Shown: piece after piece, positions 46,385-54,895 of the stretch
How the letters are laid out: each line of letters starts with the position of its first letter
Numbering within the stretch: the stretch's first letter is position 1
DNA from: a virus
Reading direction: 5' to 3' (one strand)
IMG/VR virus record: IMGVR_UViG_3300046665_000434
Coordinates: 62,001 to 126,000 of that record
Length of the DNA: 64,000 nt
The notes under the pieces: model-generated
What the model saw: only the letters and a program-made list of their open reading frames with translations
What the model was told of the DNA's origin: nothing
Databases searched by the model: none
Position numbers and translations under genes: made by a program

Positions 46385-47218
46385 TCAGTCCTCAACAGGT
46401 GCGTTAAAGTGCAGGCACAAGTCCCCGGTGAGTCCCAGAGAGGCAGTGGCAGACAATGTAACCACGATACCGAACTGGTAGGCCGGGTTCAGACGAGGGT
46501 GACCGGAAGCCGCTCCCACGTAAGCCACGGTAGCCCCGTCCAGAGAATAACGACCGTTACCCGTCACGATCCACGAATCACCTGTGTTAGCCGCAAGAGC
46601 AGCCTGCAACAAAGTGAACCGATCAGCACCGTCTACGGTCACTGCATGCAGACCGGTGTATTGGTCAGACATGTCGCGCCAGTAAGAGTAGAACACCGCG
46701 AATGGTTTCGTGGTATCCGTCTCTGGGTAGTAAAGGCCTGGAAGATCAGTGTTAGTGATCGAGGTGGTCAGATCGTAACCGCCCGCAGTGACGGTAAAGG
46801 TGACTTGGCCTACCCAACCCAGGCTACCTTCGGCAGCTACGAGGGTGACATCGCCAGCACCGTTGGTCAGGTTGACTGGAGAGGTGACTACGTCGGATAG
46901 CAGAAAGCCAGTACCGTACAACTGGTTCAGACGCTGAGCGAATTTCCAAGTGTCGGTGATACCGCTGGCCAGAAGACCGGGTTTGGTCAGAGTCACCAGA
47001 TCTGCCAGATTGCGACGCTTGTAGCGAATGGTCACAGCGCCATCGTAGGTACTGTTGACGTCCTTACTGGTGATGGTAAGGCTGGTGTTCGTGCCGGAAG
47101 CATCTGGAGTTACAACCGTCGGAGCACTGTACGTGTATTGCTCACGGATCAGTTGTACCAGACTGGTGGTATTGATAGAGCCCAGGATGTCCGTGATCGG
47201 ATCTTTATACAACGACAT
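46385..47218 (-). CDS. Structural-repeat family protein with a C-terminal H[FY]N domain, 277 aa
   Basis: Family domain (IRYKRRNLADLVTL, VTLVAAEGSLGWVGQVTF) plus a C-terminal region ending GDLCLHFN. Same architecture as 45588-46382. Confidence 0.75.
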   Translation of the reverse strand: MSLYKDPITDILGSINTTSLVQLIREQYTYSAPTVVTPDASGTNTSLTITSKDVNSTYDGAVTIRYKRRNLADLVTLTKPGLLASGITDTWKFAQRLNQLYGTGFLLSDVVTSPVNLTNGAGDVTLVAAEGSLGWVGQVTFTVTAGGYDLTTSITNTDLPGLYYPETDTTKPFAVFYSYWRDMSDQYTGLHAVTVDGADRFTLLQAALAANTGDSWIVTGNGRYSLDGATVAYVGAASGHPRLNPAYQFGIVVTLSATASLGLTGDLCLHFNAPVED

Positions 47219-47228
47219 AGTGACAACC

Positions 47229-48026
47229 TCAAGCCCGGTTATAGTGAATGTAAGCCGTTCCGTGGTACGTAGCCGATGACACAGCTTTCTGAACGACCAC
47301 GTTAGTGAAGGCCTGGTTGGCTTCAGGGACGTCCTTGGTCAGGTAGTCGAAGGTCGTGCCAGGCAACGGTCCCGGATAGTTAGGGAAGCCGTTTTCAGCC
47401 ATCATGCCTTGGATATATTCCCACTCAACCCAATAACCGTAACGGGTCAGGAAGTGAGCCTGATAGTCCGAGAAATCAATCCCCCAAGACAAAAGATCGA
47501 TACATTTCAGAGTCGCATCCGGAGTTTGTGGATGGACCAGCACTGGAAGTTCGGTAGTCGTCACTGCCGTAGCCAGCATAGGCCGCAGCCGAGTGAAGCG
47601 TACTACAAAGCTGCCGGTATAGCCGAGGCTGTTCTGATCGGCTTTGAGTTCGATGTTGAGCTGCTCATTACCGCCCAGCCAACTGACACTGGTGTTCACC
47701 ACGTCATTCGTCGTCAGATTGATGCCGACGGCTTTGTTGATGGCGGGCAAGAGACTCCAGACATCCAACTGACCGAGCGCTTTGACGACAGGGCGTACAC
47801 CGCCAAATGCTTTCGTCAAGTCGATCCGTTGGTATTGGAAGTTGGCAGAGCCTTCGTAGTTCTGGCTATTCCACATGGCCGTAGTTGGAAGGATGATTTT
47901 ACCGGTATCCCCTGGTCTCATCTTTCCGAAATACAGATCGGATGCCACCAGCGCAGCAGGTAGTGTATTCTGAAGATTGATGAGCCGTAGGATCTCATCG
48001 ATCGGTTTCCCATCGAAAAGCTGCAT
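47229..48026 (-). CDS. Structural-repeat family protein with a C-terminal HYN domain, 265 aa
   Basis: ATG 48026 has CAGGAG upstream and is preferred to the longer reading. Family domain (FQYQRIDLTKAF, IELKADQNSLGYTGSFVVRF) then EANQAFTNVVVQ ... TAYIHYN. Confidence 0.75.
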   Translation of the reverse strand: MQLFDGKPIDEILRLINLQNTLPAALVASDLYFGKMRPGDTGKIILPTTAMWNSQNYEGSANFQYQRIDLTKAFGGVRPVVKALGQLDVWSLLPAINKAVGINLTTNDVVNTSVSWLGGNEQLNIELKADQNSLGYTGSFVVRFTRLRPMLATAVTTTELPVLVHPQTPDATLKCIDLLSWGIDFSDYQAHFLTRYGYWVEWEYIQGMMAENGFPNYPGPLPGTTFDYLTKDVPEANQAFTNVVVQKAVSSATYHGTAYIHYNRA

Positions 48027-48059
48027 GGTTTTCTCCTGCGGTGACACGCGTTAACGCAA

Positions 48060-48110
48060 TAAAGAATGAAGAGACAGGCCGAAACCCGTCTCTTCATCCG
48101 TTTGACCAGG
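48060..48110 (-). terminator. Terminator on the minus strand
   Basis: GAAGAGAC...GTCTCTTC hairpin reading on the minus strand after the gene ending at 48121, followed by ATTCTTTATTG. Confidence 0.65.
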
Positions 48111-48120
48111 ATACCGGGTA

Positions 48121-48678
48121 TTACGGAGTAACAGGTTTGGCGCGAGGAACCACGGTCAGACCATCCAGAGTTTGGTTGGTGATCACGGTTGCCAGGTCGA
48201 TATCTTCGGCCTTCAGAATGAACGTCAGGCTGCCGCGATATGCCAGGGAATCAGCATCGGCCACCAGCTGTACAGCGTGTTCTTCGTTCAACTCACCGGT
48301 GAACGTCGGCAGAGGGCCGTCGACGATTTCGGAAGGGTCGATGTTGGTCAACAGCTGGGCGTTGATTTCCGGCAGCATGTCGGCGATGTTCACCGCGTTA
48401 CCGACAGTGAAGACCAGTTCCATGTCGGTGCCATCAGCCCACTTGGTGTGCTCGGCCAGATTTGGACGGTTGTACTGGACAGTCACCGCGCCAGTGTAGC
48501 CAGAACCTTCTTTGGCTGTGAAGGTAATGGTGGTGTTCTTCGGCGGATTAGTGCCGGTGGTTTCGATAGGTAGACCAATGTCGACCAGACCTTCGGTCAG
48601 GACTTTGCCATTGGTGATACCGGACGTGTTGACCAGATCGAGCAACAGCGCCTTCGAGGCTTTAGTGAAATCACTCAT
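48121..48678 (-). CDS. Structural-repeat family protein, 185 aa
   Basis: Clean single-domain member: ALLLDLVNTSGITNGKVL, NTTITFTAKEGSGYTGAVTV, QYNRPNLAEH, ADMLPEINAQL, LVADADSLAYRGSLTF, LDGLTVVPRAKP. The two halves of the domain each carry an A-x-S/G-x-x-Y-x-G strand, suggesting an internal duplication of an Ig-like fold. Confidence 0.78.
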   Translation of the reverse strand: MSDFTKASKALLLDLVNTSGITNGKVLTEGLVDIGLPIETTGTNPPKNTTITFTAKEGSGYTGAVTVQYNRPNLAEHTKWADGTDMELVFTVGNAVNIADMLPEINAQLLTNIDPSEIVDGPLPTFTGELNEEHAVQLVADADSLAYRGSLTFILKAEDIDLATVITNQTLDGLTVVPRAKPVTP

Positions 48679-48749
48679 GGTAGATAGACTCGCATGGTTA
48701 CAGTGAGGTGCCGCCAGAAGTGACGGTGTCTATTAGGTAGGCATAGGAT

Positions 48750-49292
48750 TTACGTCGGAGAAGGGGCTTCTCGTGGAACGTAAGTCAGGCCGTCCAGATC
48801 CAGGTTGGTAATGACAGTGCTCAGTTCGATCAGATCAGGTTTGATCGTCACGGTCAACGAACCGATGTAGCACAATGAACCCGGTTTCGCAGTGACGGTC
48901 ACATCGATCGGGGTATCGACATACGGAGGTACGTCACCGTCGGTGTAATCGTCGGAAGTCAGATTGACGCCGAGACGCTCGTTCAGAGTGACGACCACGT
49001 CGGCAATCTTCTTGTAGCTGTTCGGGTTGAGGCTGAGGGTGTTATCCGGAATCGCCAGATACACATCGGCAATATCAGTAGTCAGGTCGAGTCGGTCGTA
49101 ATTGACGTCGACAGTACCCTTGTACTTGGTCGAATCAGGCTTTGCAGTGACGGTCACCTTGGAGTTCTTGGCTCCGGTAGTTGTCGCCACGTTACTGTAG
49201 ACCAACTCGGTGTCTTCGATAGTTTTACCGTTGACGCGGTTGATCATGTCAGTAATGACGACGTGGGGGACCTTCGTTAGATCATCAGCCAT
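48750..49292 (-). CDS. Structural-repeat family protein, 180 aa
   Basis: Closest in design to the 185-aa neighbour: VITDMINRVNGKTIEDTEL, VTVTAKPDSTKYKGTVDVNY, DRLDLTTDIADV, VTVTAKPGSLCYIGSLTVTI, LDLDGLTYVPREAP. Confidence 0.78.
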   Translation of the reverse strand: MADDLTKVPHVVITDMINRVNGKTIEDTELVYSNVATTTGAKNSKVTVTAKPDSTKYKGTVDVNYDRLDLTTDIADVYLAIPDNTLSLNPNSYKKIADVVVTLNERLGVNLTSDDYTDGDVPPYVDTPIDVTVTAKPGSLCYIGSLTVTIKPDLIELSTVITNLDLDGLTYVPREAPSPT

Positions 49293-49342
49293 GATGCAGC
49301 TCTCGTGTGGGTTTTAGTTAGGGGCGGTTATATCATCGTGAA

Positions 49343-49382
49343 GCGCATAGAGCCGTATGGAGAGGTACTCCTCTCCATACGT
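49343..49382 (-). terminator. Terminator on the minus strand
   Basis: CGTATGGAGAGG/CCTCTCCATACG, an approximately 12-bp inverted repeat with a TACT-like loop between minus-strand genes. Confidence 0.7.
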
Positions 49383-49388
49383 TAGGGC

Positions 49389-49925
49389 TTATGCTGGCGG
49401 GGAGTACGTCAGGCCAGACAGATTCGGAATAGTGATCAGTGTTGCCAGATCCACCAGACTCCTGGTAACCTTGAGTGTCAGCTGACCCAAGTACACTACC
49501 GAGTTCGGCCGCATCACCAAATCAACGCTTACGAAGTCTTCATCATCGCCACTCAATGCAGGCAATGTTTGTTCGATGATCTTGTCAGCGGTGATGTTGG
49601 TGTTCAGACGTTCATTCAACTCAGGCAACAGATCAGACAGGACCGTGTACTCGCCTTTATCGAACGTCAGGATAGACGGCGCATTAGGCGGTATGAAGTC
49701 TATCAACCGTACGCGGTTATAATAGAACGAGGTGCTGTCCCGAAAGCCTAAGCCTGGGATAGCAGTCGCCATGATCACCGTGTTGCGATTCACAGTCGGA
49801 AGCGGATTGAACGTGGTCGGCGTACCGAAGGTTACCTGCGCAGAACTTAGGGGTTTGTTGCCATTGTCGTTACGGATGAGGTCGATGAGAACATCCACCT
49901 CACTTCGTGTGTAATCGATATCCAT
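49389..49925 (-). CDS. Structural-repeat family protein, 178 aa
   Basis: ATG 49925 (MDIDYTRSEVDVLIDLIRND) is preferred because upstream residues are out of family. FYYNRVRLIDF, SDLLPELNERLNTNITADKI, LVMRPNSVVYLGQLTL, LSGLTYSPPA. Confidence 0.75.
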   Translation of the reverse strand: MDIDYTRSEVDVLIDLIRNDNGNKPLSSAQVTFGTPTTFNPLPTVNRNTVIMATAIPGLGFRDSTSFYYNRVRLIDFIPPNAPSILTFDKGEYTVLSDLLPELNERLNTNITADKIIEQTLPALSGDDEDFVSVDLVMRPNSVVYLGQLTLKVTRSLVDLATLITIPNLSGLTYSPPA

Positions 49926-49962
49926 ACACGCATACTCAGCTGAAGGGCATATAGGAAGAGGT

Positions 49963-50559
49963 CTACGCCGGGTCGAATGCGGAGAGGTTGGTGACAGGCG
50001 CGAGGTTCGCAAAATCTCTGGCTACCAACTCATCATAATTGCCGCCATCAGTCGGCTCGGTCGCCCCAGGCGCTGTAAGGCCATTCAGGACGTTGTTAGG
50101 GAATTGGGCTGCCAACGATAGCGAACCTTCCACAACGTTGATCTGAAGCGTCCCTATCCAGACGTAGGACTGATCGATAGGTGTGATCGTTGCAACACTT
50201 CCATCGAAGGTATAAGTCTTGACCTCTTCATAACCCAAGGGTAGGTTGTACTTAGTGCGCAGAGCGTACATGATGGAGGCGTAAGTAGGCTCGCCGTCGA
50301 GTTCGACAGTTACGTCATCGACACCGATTTCATGAAACGCTTCAGTGAGGTCATGGCGTTTGTAATAGTAGACTTGGGAGCCTTCTATCTGTGTGCCAAA
50401 CGCGGTGCCCATCACGGCGGTGTTCATGCCATCATCAAACACTCCAGGATATAACTCCGTAAACCTGAGGTTGGAAGCATCTAGAAAGACGCCGTATTCC
50501 TCAAGTATTGCGCTATTCGTTGTACGAATCATGTCGTACAGTAGTTCAACACCTGCCAT
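49963..50559 (-). CDS. Structural-repeat family protein, 198 aa
   Basis: Most divergent member: YYYKRHDLTEAF, YVWIGTLQINVVEGSLSLAA, NNVLNGLT, and a C-terminal FANLAPVTNLSAFD shared with the + strand member at 38614. First gene of the minus-strand run. Confidence 0.75.
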   Translation of the reverse strand: MAGVELLYDMIRTTNSAILEEYGVFLDASNLRFTELYPGVFDDGMNTAVMGTAFGTQIEGSQVYYYKRHDLTEAFHEIGVDDVTVELDGEPTYASIMYALRTKYNLPLGYEEVKTYTFDGSVATITPIDQSYVWIGTLQINVVEGSLSLAAQFPNNVLNGLTAPGATEPTDGGNYDELVARDFANLAPVTNLSAFDPA

Positions 50560-50616
50560 ATCGACACCTGTTCTGTGGGCTGATCCCTACATTATTCGTT
50601 ATTCATTGAAAACATT

Positions 50617-50629
50617 TACAGTCATACAT
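50617..50629 (+). promoter_or_regulatory. Putative phage promoter element TACAGTCATACAT
   Basis: Same 13-mer as at 18941, here also with the identical upstream ATTGAAAACATT. Located in the divergent gap before the + strand gene 50671. Confidence 0.52.
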
Positions 50630-50653
50630 AGTGAAGGTGAATCCACAACCAGC

Positions 50654-50667
50654 GACCGTAGGAGGTC
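50654..50667 (+). promoter_or_regulatory. SD hairpin, GACC/GGTC form
   Basis: GACC-GTAGGA-GGTC, 3 nt before ATG 50671. Confidence 0.6.
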
Positions 50668-50670
50668 ATC

Positions 50671-51267
50671 ATGGATTATTCAGCAATCAACCACGTCATC
50701 TATCGGATCAAATTGCCGAAAGAGATGTTCGTTATCGGTGGCACATTCGCTGCCGGTCTGACGGAACCTAGCCTGGCAAAGGCGATGGGTGGTGGTGGCG
50801 AGCAGATTAAACTGTTCGTCTCGTCGAGCAACTTCGAAGTGTTGAAAAACTACACTCCGGATGTTCCTCGAGCTGTTCTGACCGTGGAGGACGATCAGAT
50901 CAGTTTGCGCGATGGACACATGCACATTGTGTTCCATCGGGGACTTCCTCAATCCTGGGTTAACGAGAGTGGTTACCAGGTCCAACATCCAGTGCCTCTC
51001 AAGCACTGGCTCGACACCAACGGCTATGAAAGCTGGGCGGTGTTGATGCAAGACACTCCATTCGAAAAACGGATGGAGGGTTGGGTGTTGACGGAGGAGG
51101 AGGCTGTATTCAAGGAAGAATGCTCCCGCCATGACTGGTATTCCGATTACTCCGACGACTTCAGTGTCGTCAAGAACGGAAAGGTAGGACTTAATGTTCT
51201 ACTGGCCCGTCGGGATGTAATCGGCGGTAAGGCGCGCGAGATCTTCGCGCACTACTCCAACCGGTAA
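50671..51267 (+). CDS. Unknown protein, 198 aa
   Basis: First gene after the putative promoter and SD hairpin. Soluble; contains VPLKHWLDTNGYESWAVL. No family recognised. Confidence 0.76.
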   Translation: MDYSAINHVIYRIKLPKEMFVIGGTFAAGLTEPSLAKAMGGGGEQIKLFVSSSNFEVLKNYTPDVPRAVLTVEDDQISLRDGHMHIVFHRGLPQSWVNESGYQVQHPVPLKHWLDTNGYESWAVLMQDTPFEKRMEGWVLTEEEAVFKEECSRHDWYSDYSDDFSVVKNGKVGLNVLLARRDVIGGKAREIFAHYSNR

Positions 51268-51277
51268 GGTGGGGAAG

Positions 51278-51304
51278 GAGGGAGTGAAAGCTCCCTCTTA
51301 TTTT
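51278..51304 (+). terminator. Weak terminator
   Basis: GAGGGAG-TGAAAG-CTCCCTC then TTATTTTC. Confidence 0.65.
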
Positions 51305-51331
51305 CTAACAGAATCCGAGGACGATAGATCA

Positions 51332-51826
51332 ATGAATATTGATAGTAAATCAAATATTAAGTTCAGCCGTAATTTACAATTTGTAGGCATCGATCATCCG
51401 TGCGTCTACTCTCGACTCCATACTCCGCCGGCGAACAACATTCCGGTGACTCTGGAAATTACCGACGACAGGGATGATCAGATATCTGTGAAGGGTGAAC
51501 TCTGGGTTTCTTTGGATTTCATCGGGGACGATGTGTTAGATTCGGTTGCAGTTAGGCAACGTATCTACATGTCAGTGCAAAATTTCTTCGGCGCGAGTAA
51601 ATTTCTCGGCCGGGTAAAAATACGGTACGCTGATCAGCATCAATCTTCCAGTCAGCCTGACGACGCAGATGATGAGTTCTGGGACCACCGCAGCACCTAC
51701 GAGTCCATCGCTCTACTGGCGGCGCAGCTGGCTAAGGTCGATCCTAAAGACTTCCTTAAAACGGAAGACTCGAAGATCTTAAATAAAGCGCTCGGCGAAC
51801 TCTGTTTCCACGCCGCGTTGTCTTAA
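51332..51826 (+). CDS. Unknown protein, 164 aa
   Basis: ATG 51332 is used because the longer reading starts inside the terminator. SD GAGGACG. Soluble, acidic C-terminal half. No motif. Confidence 0.72.
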   Translation: MNIDSKSNIKFSRNLQFVGIDHPCVYSRLHTPPANNIPVTLEITDDRDDQISVKGELWVSLDFIGDDVLDSVAVRQRIYMSVQNFFGASKFLGRVKIRYADQHQSSSQPDDADDEFWDHRSTYESIALLAAQLAKVDPKDFLKTEDSKILNKALGELCFHAALS

Positions 51827-51836
51827 CTCAATAAAC

Positions 51837-51849
51837 GACCGAGGAGGTC
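51837..51849 (+). promoter_or_regulatory. SD hairpin, GACC/GGTC form
   Basis: GACC-GAGGA-GGTC, 3 nt before ATG 51853. Confidence 0.6.
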
Positions 51850-51852
51850 ACC

Positions 51853-52227
51853 ATGCAACTCAATAATGACAGCGTCATTCAAATCGCTGATAAGCTTTGG
51901 TTCGTTATGGGACCAGACGATAAATGTCGAGAATTCACCAAATCGCTTAGCGGCGCTGAGTCGATCTACTGCGTGTCCGGTTACTTCGGCGGTTTGTCGT
52001 TAGATGTACCGCTTGGCCTGTATCGAGCTATTGGTAATTTCGTGATCGCGGATGTTGTCGACGAAGTTGACGCATCGATCCACTTCGCCAACCTCAAGCT
52101 GATCAAAAGCATGTTGGGAAATAAGTTGATTGAAAATACAACTACCCGAATGACCGTTGATTATCTTTTCGTCAGTCGTGACTGTCCTGTTTTAGAGCGG
52201 GGCGAGCCTGGTTTCTATTGTTCTTAA
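51853..52227 (+). CDS. Unknown protein, 124 aa
   Basis: Short alpha/beta protein between two SD hairpins. No motif recognised. Confidence 0.74.
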   Translation: MQLNNDSVIQIADKLWFVMGPDDKCREFTKSLSGAESIYCVSGYFGGLSLDVPLGLYRAIGNFVIADVVDEVDASIHFANLKLIKSMLGNKLIENTTTRMTVDYLFVSRDCPVLERGEPGFYCS

Positions 52228-52228
52228 C

Positions 52229-52241
52229 GTCCGAGGAGGAC
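52229..52241 (+). promoter_or_regulatory. SD hairpin, GTCC/GGAC form
   Basis: GTCC-GAGGA-GGAC. By analogy with the other sites (3 nt to the start) it favours ATG 52245 over ATG 52242. Confidence 0.6.
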
Positions 52242-52244
52242 ATG

Positions 52245-53072
52245 ATGAAAAAGTCACAACGCAACAAACCCAATGCTTCTCAAGGTACACCATGTCTCGT
52301 CATCTTTGACGAGTTTGCTAAACTACAGGCGAAGATTGCTGCCTTCCAACCGAAATACATTGTGGCGTATGAACTGCTGAGCTTCTTGCCGCACAGCTTG
52401 ATCGAGCGTATCCACAACGAATGTAAGGGAAATGATCTCGCTCACCAGCCTGATCATGTCTTCGGTGTTGTCCGTCAGGTGGATCGGATTCTCACTACCT
52501 TTCCACAATACGAGCATTATCGCAAGGTGTTGCTCGGCGCGGCGCTGCTCCACGATGTCAAGTGTCACGTCAACCGTGATATCCATCACGTCCTGGCTGC
52601 GCAGTCTGTCGATGCGTACTACGGCAACATCGGCGTCTACGATATCCATGAGCTGGAGTTGATCAAACTCTGCATCCTGGAACATCGTGCGTCGTTTAAA
52701 GGCGTACGTACTGGCCCGATTACTGAGATCATGGCTGCTGCTGATCGAGGTATTCCTGACGTGATGCGCTTCTTGCAGCGCGCTGTGTTGTTTCGCATCA
52801 GTAACGAGGGGATCACTCCCGATAACGTTACCGATGTAATCATTGAGCGACAGGTCAATAGTGCTGTCGAGCACTTGATCGATAAGTACGGTTCAAACGG
52901 GTACGCTTGGAAAAATGAATCCAAGTTCACGACCTGGGTAATGCGTGATCACATCGCCTCGTTTATCGAGACGCTTACGGACTTTACGCCTGAGGTTATC
53001 GCTAGCGGTATTCAGCGGTATCCCGGTTGGCTTAAAGAAGCCTATAAACCCACACACGAGACTCCATCATGA
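52245..53072 (+). CDS. HD-domain phosphohydrolase, 275 aa
   Basis: H-x-x-D-H in LAHQPDHVFGVV (~70), then GAALLHDVKCHVNRDIHH (~108) with the HD pair and extra His, and ILEHRASFKG further on. This is an HD metal-dependent phosphohydrolase core. It is not closely similar to the HD protein at 13953. Substrate unknown. The preceding motif is an SD hairpin. Confidence 0.78.
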   Translation: MKKSQRNKPNASQGTPCLVIFDEFAKLQAKIAAFQPKYIVAYELLSFLPHSLIERIHNECKGNDLAHQPDHVFGVVRQVDRILTTFPQYEHYRKVLLGAALLHDVKCHVNRDIHHVLAAQSVDAYYGNIGVYDIHELELIKLCILEHRASFKGVRTGPITEIMAAADRGIPDVMRFLQRAVLFRISNEGITPDNVTDVIIERQVNSAVEHLIDKYGSNGYAWKNESKFTTWVMRDHIASFIETLTDFTPEVIASGIQRYPGWLKEAYKPTHETPS

Positions 53073-53422
53073 GTAGCGTCAAAATTGTAGTAATGGGTAA
53101 TCCACTTATCCTGACTCTATCTACCGTGACTCCTGTTGGCCAGCACCGGATTGGTTCGGTGCGGGTGGAGTTTGATCATGGCGAACCAATCCATGTCCGT
53201 GTCTACGGACATGTGCGTATCTTTGAGAACGCCAAACTCCGTGCTCGCTTTGAGACGGACCTGCGCAAGTACTGCGAGAACCCGGCAGTGCTCGAACAGA
53301 TCATCCCGTACAACGGTAGCCTCGCAAAGGCTCGTCGATTCAATCCATCCAAAACCCAAGTAAATGAACGTGACTGGTATAAAGGCACAAAGAAGGGCCT
53401 CGCAGCCGTCATCGTTAGCTGA
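53069..53422 (+). CDS. Unknown protein, 117 aa
   Basis: ATGA overlap with the HD gene, so probably co-translated. Beta-rich N-terminus, basic C-terminus (YKGTKKGLAAVIVS). Confidence 0.72.
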   Translation: MSSVKIVVMGNPLILTLSTVTPVGQHRIGSVRVEFDHGEPIHVRVYGHVRIFENAKLRARFETDLRKYCENPAVLEQIIPYNGSLAKARRFNPSKTQVNERDWYKGTKKGLAAVIVS

Positions 53423-53437
53423 GCATAACACCCGAAA

Positions 53438-53450
53438 GACCGAGGAGGTC
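53438..53450 (+). promoter_or_regulatory. SD hairpin, GACC/GGTC form, before a GTG start
   Basis: GACC-GAGGA-GGTC, 3 nt before GTG 53454. It fixes an otherwise ambiguous start. Confidence 0.6.
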
Positions 53451-53453
53451 ACT

Positions 53454-53912
53454 GTGTCGTATCGAATCTCTCCAGCAACAGCAGAACTTTTGCTTTCAAT
53501 TAGTCAGAAAGGTATTCGTCTGACTAACAGCGCTGACATTCAGTTAGCTGGGAACGCAGAGGTGATCCTTAAATCAGGTAAAGAGTTTATCGTCGGTGTC
53601 GATAGCGGCACTCTTTACCTGATCGATATTGTTGACGATCAGCCGTTCTTCATCTCTGACGCGACTCACTGGGGTGAATTGCAGGGCGTCTGGTCGCATT
53701 ACTTTAATTTAGTCGCTATGACTAATTCGTCCGATCCGTTAGGACCTATCTGGTTCGAGTACGATGATCCTGAGATCTGCCGATTTGACGGACTATCTCA
53801 CGCCGAAGCCATACGTCAAGATCAATTGGTGATGTCGGCACACAAACAAATCGAACCGCTGCCTAAACAGGTTCACCGTCAAGCTGACAAACTGTCTATC
53901 CAGCATCACTAA
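53454..53912 (+). CDS. Unknown protein, 152 aa
   Basis: GTG 53454 set by the SD hairpin; the frame is open further upstream but overlaps the previous gene. Acidic, with an SMI1/KNR4-like feel (TLYLIDIVDDQPFFISD), not enough to assign. Confidence 0.7.
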   Translation: MSYRISPATAELLLSISQKGIRLTNSADIQLAGNAEVILKSGKEFIVGVDSGTLYLIDIVDDQPFFISDATHWGELQGVWSHYFNLVAMTNSSDPLGPIWFEYDDPEICRFDGLSHAEAIRQDQLVMSAHKQIEPLPKQVHRQADKLSIQHH

Positions 53913-53928
53913 TCGGTATACCCACATC

Positions 53929-53941
53929 GACCGAGGAGGTC
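53929..53941 (+). promoter_or_regulatory. SD hairpin, GACC/GGTC form
   Basis: GACC-GAGGA-GGTC, 2 nt before ATG 53944. Confidence 0.6.
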
Positions 53942-53943
53942 AC

Positions 53944-54447
53944 ATGAACATCATCAAACTCAATGCCCGTCGTGTAGTAGTCAGCGAAGCTGGCGTCACC
54001 AAAGTGATCAACCTGCCGTGTGGCGTCAGCTATTCCGAAGATCACCAGCGCTTTTACGCCTGGGTAATCGATCCTCAAACTGACAGCTGGAAGGGCAAGA
54101 GCTGGGGTGCCAAGAAGCATGGTGCTATCGAAGCCTTTGAGAACGCCGTAGAGGCTCGTGAAGAGTCGTTGTCGTATCTCTTGACCCGTCGTCTGCTTCC
54201 GCGCATTCGTCGTCCCTACGAGATCCGTGAGATCAGCGGGCTGTTTTACGTCAGAGATCCGTTGGCGAAGAAGTATCGGATGTTCTCAACGCTTGCACAA
54301 GCTGCGAAGTTCAACATCGATATCACTAAAGAGTGGATCGGTGAATACACGTTTGACAAGTTGACCATGATTCAGATCGAACGTAGCGGCTATGGCGTAA
54401 AAGCCGTCCTCGCTAAATACGACCATCGGCATGAGACTCGTCACTGA
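53944..54447 (+). CDS. Unknown protein, 167 aa
   Basis: Basic protein with YAWVIDPQTDSWKGKSWGAK and YEIREISGLFYVRDPLAKKY, resembling two copies of an AP2-like or WD-type DNA-binding strand unit; this is a weak impression only. Shares a base with the next start. Confidence 0.7.
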   Translation: MNIIKLNARRVVVSEAGVTKVINLPCGVSYSEDHQRFYAWVIDPQTDSWKGKSWGAKKHGAIEAFENAVEAREESLSYLLTRRLLPRIRRPYEIREISGLFYVRDPLAKKYRMFSTLAQAAKFNIDITKEWIGEYTFDKLTMIQIERSGYGVKAVLAKYDHRHETRH

Positions 54448-54644
54448 TGACTCACTTCAGCACGAACCAAGGTAATCACGGCTCAGCTGATGCACATCGT
54501 GAGCTCGACAATATCCAAGACCGTAAACGGAGAGAGCGCTTTGAACAGAAAGCAGTCATCGTCCTCAGTGTTGTCATCGGTGTCTTCAGTCTCCTCGGAG
54601 CTGTTCTCATCATCCAAGGCCTTCCTATCCTCTTCGAGGGGTAG
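54447..54644 (+). CDS. Single-pass membrane protein, 65 aa
   Basis: Charged N-terminus, then one TM helix (AVIVLSVVIGVFSLLGAVLI) and a short tail. Starts on the stop of the upstream gene (TGATGA). Confidence 0.68.
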   Translation: MTHFSTNQGNHGSADAHRELDNIQDRKRRERFEQKAVIVLSVVIGVFSLLGAVLIIQGLPILFEG

Positions 54645-54654
54645 ACGTCGGGAG

Positions 54655-54828
54655 GTGTTACCCATCCTGGCTTTGGCTGCGGTGTTTGTGGTAGCGTTGG
54701 ACTTCTGTCTGATGCGAGACATCTCTGCGGCTAATACGCCTCCCTGCTTCGATTACAAGGGCCAAGCTGAAGCAGGGGTGATTGTAAACACCGAGGCTCT
54801 TCGAAACGTAGACCTGTGCGGGAAATGA
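54655..54828 (+). CDS. Possible small membrane or exported protein, 57 aa
   Basis: Open frame after the previous stop: hydrophobic VLPILALAAVFVVALDFCLM then a short soluble tail with two Cys. A GTG at 54655 is the earliest sensible start, but the SD spacing is poor, so the start is uncertain. Confidence 0.45.
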   Translation: MLPILALAAVFVVALDFCLMRDISAANTPPCFDYKGQAEAGVIVNTEALRNVDLCGK

Positions 54829-54878
54829 GTCATGCCAAAAGTAATTGAACCGGGTAAGCGCTAGTTAATTACATCACC

Positions 54879-54892
54879 GACCGTAGGAGGTC
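54879..54892 (+). promoter_or_regulatory. SD hairpin, GACC/GGTC form
   Basis: GACC-GTAGGA-GGTC, 3 nt before ATG 54896. Confidence 0.6.
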
Positions 54893-54895
54893 ACT

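Noticed and set aside
54490-54654. N-terminal part of a 112-codon frame overlapping the 65-aa membrane gene
   Set aside because: Ser-rich nonsense in the overlap; only the part after 54655 looks like protein.
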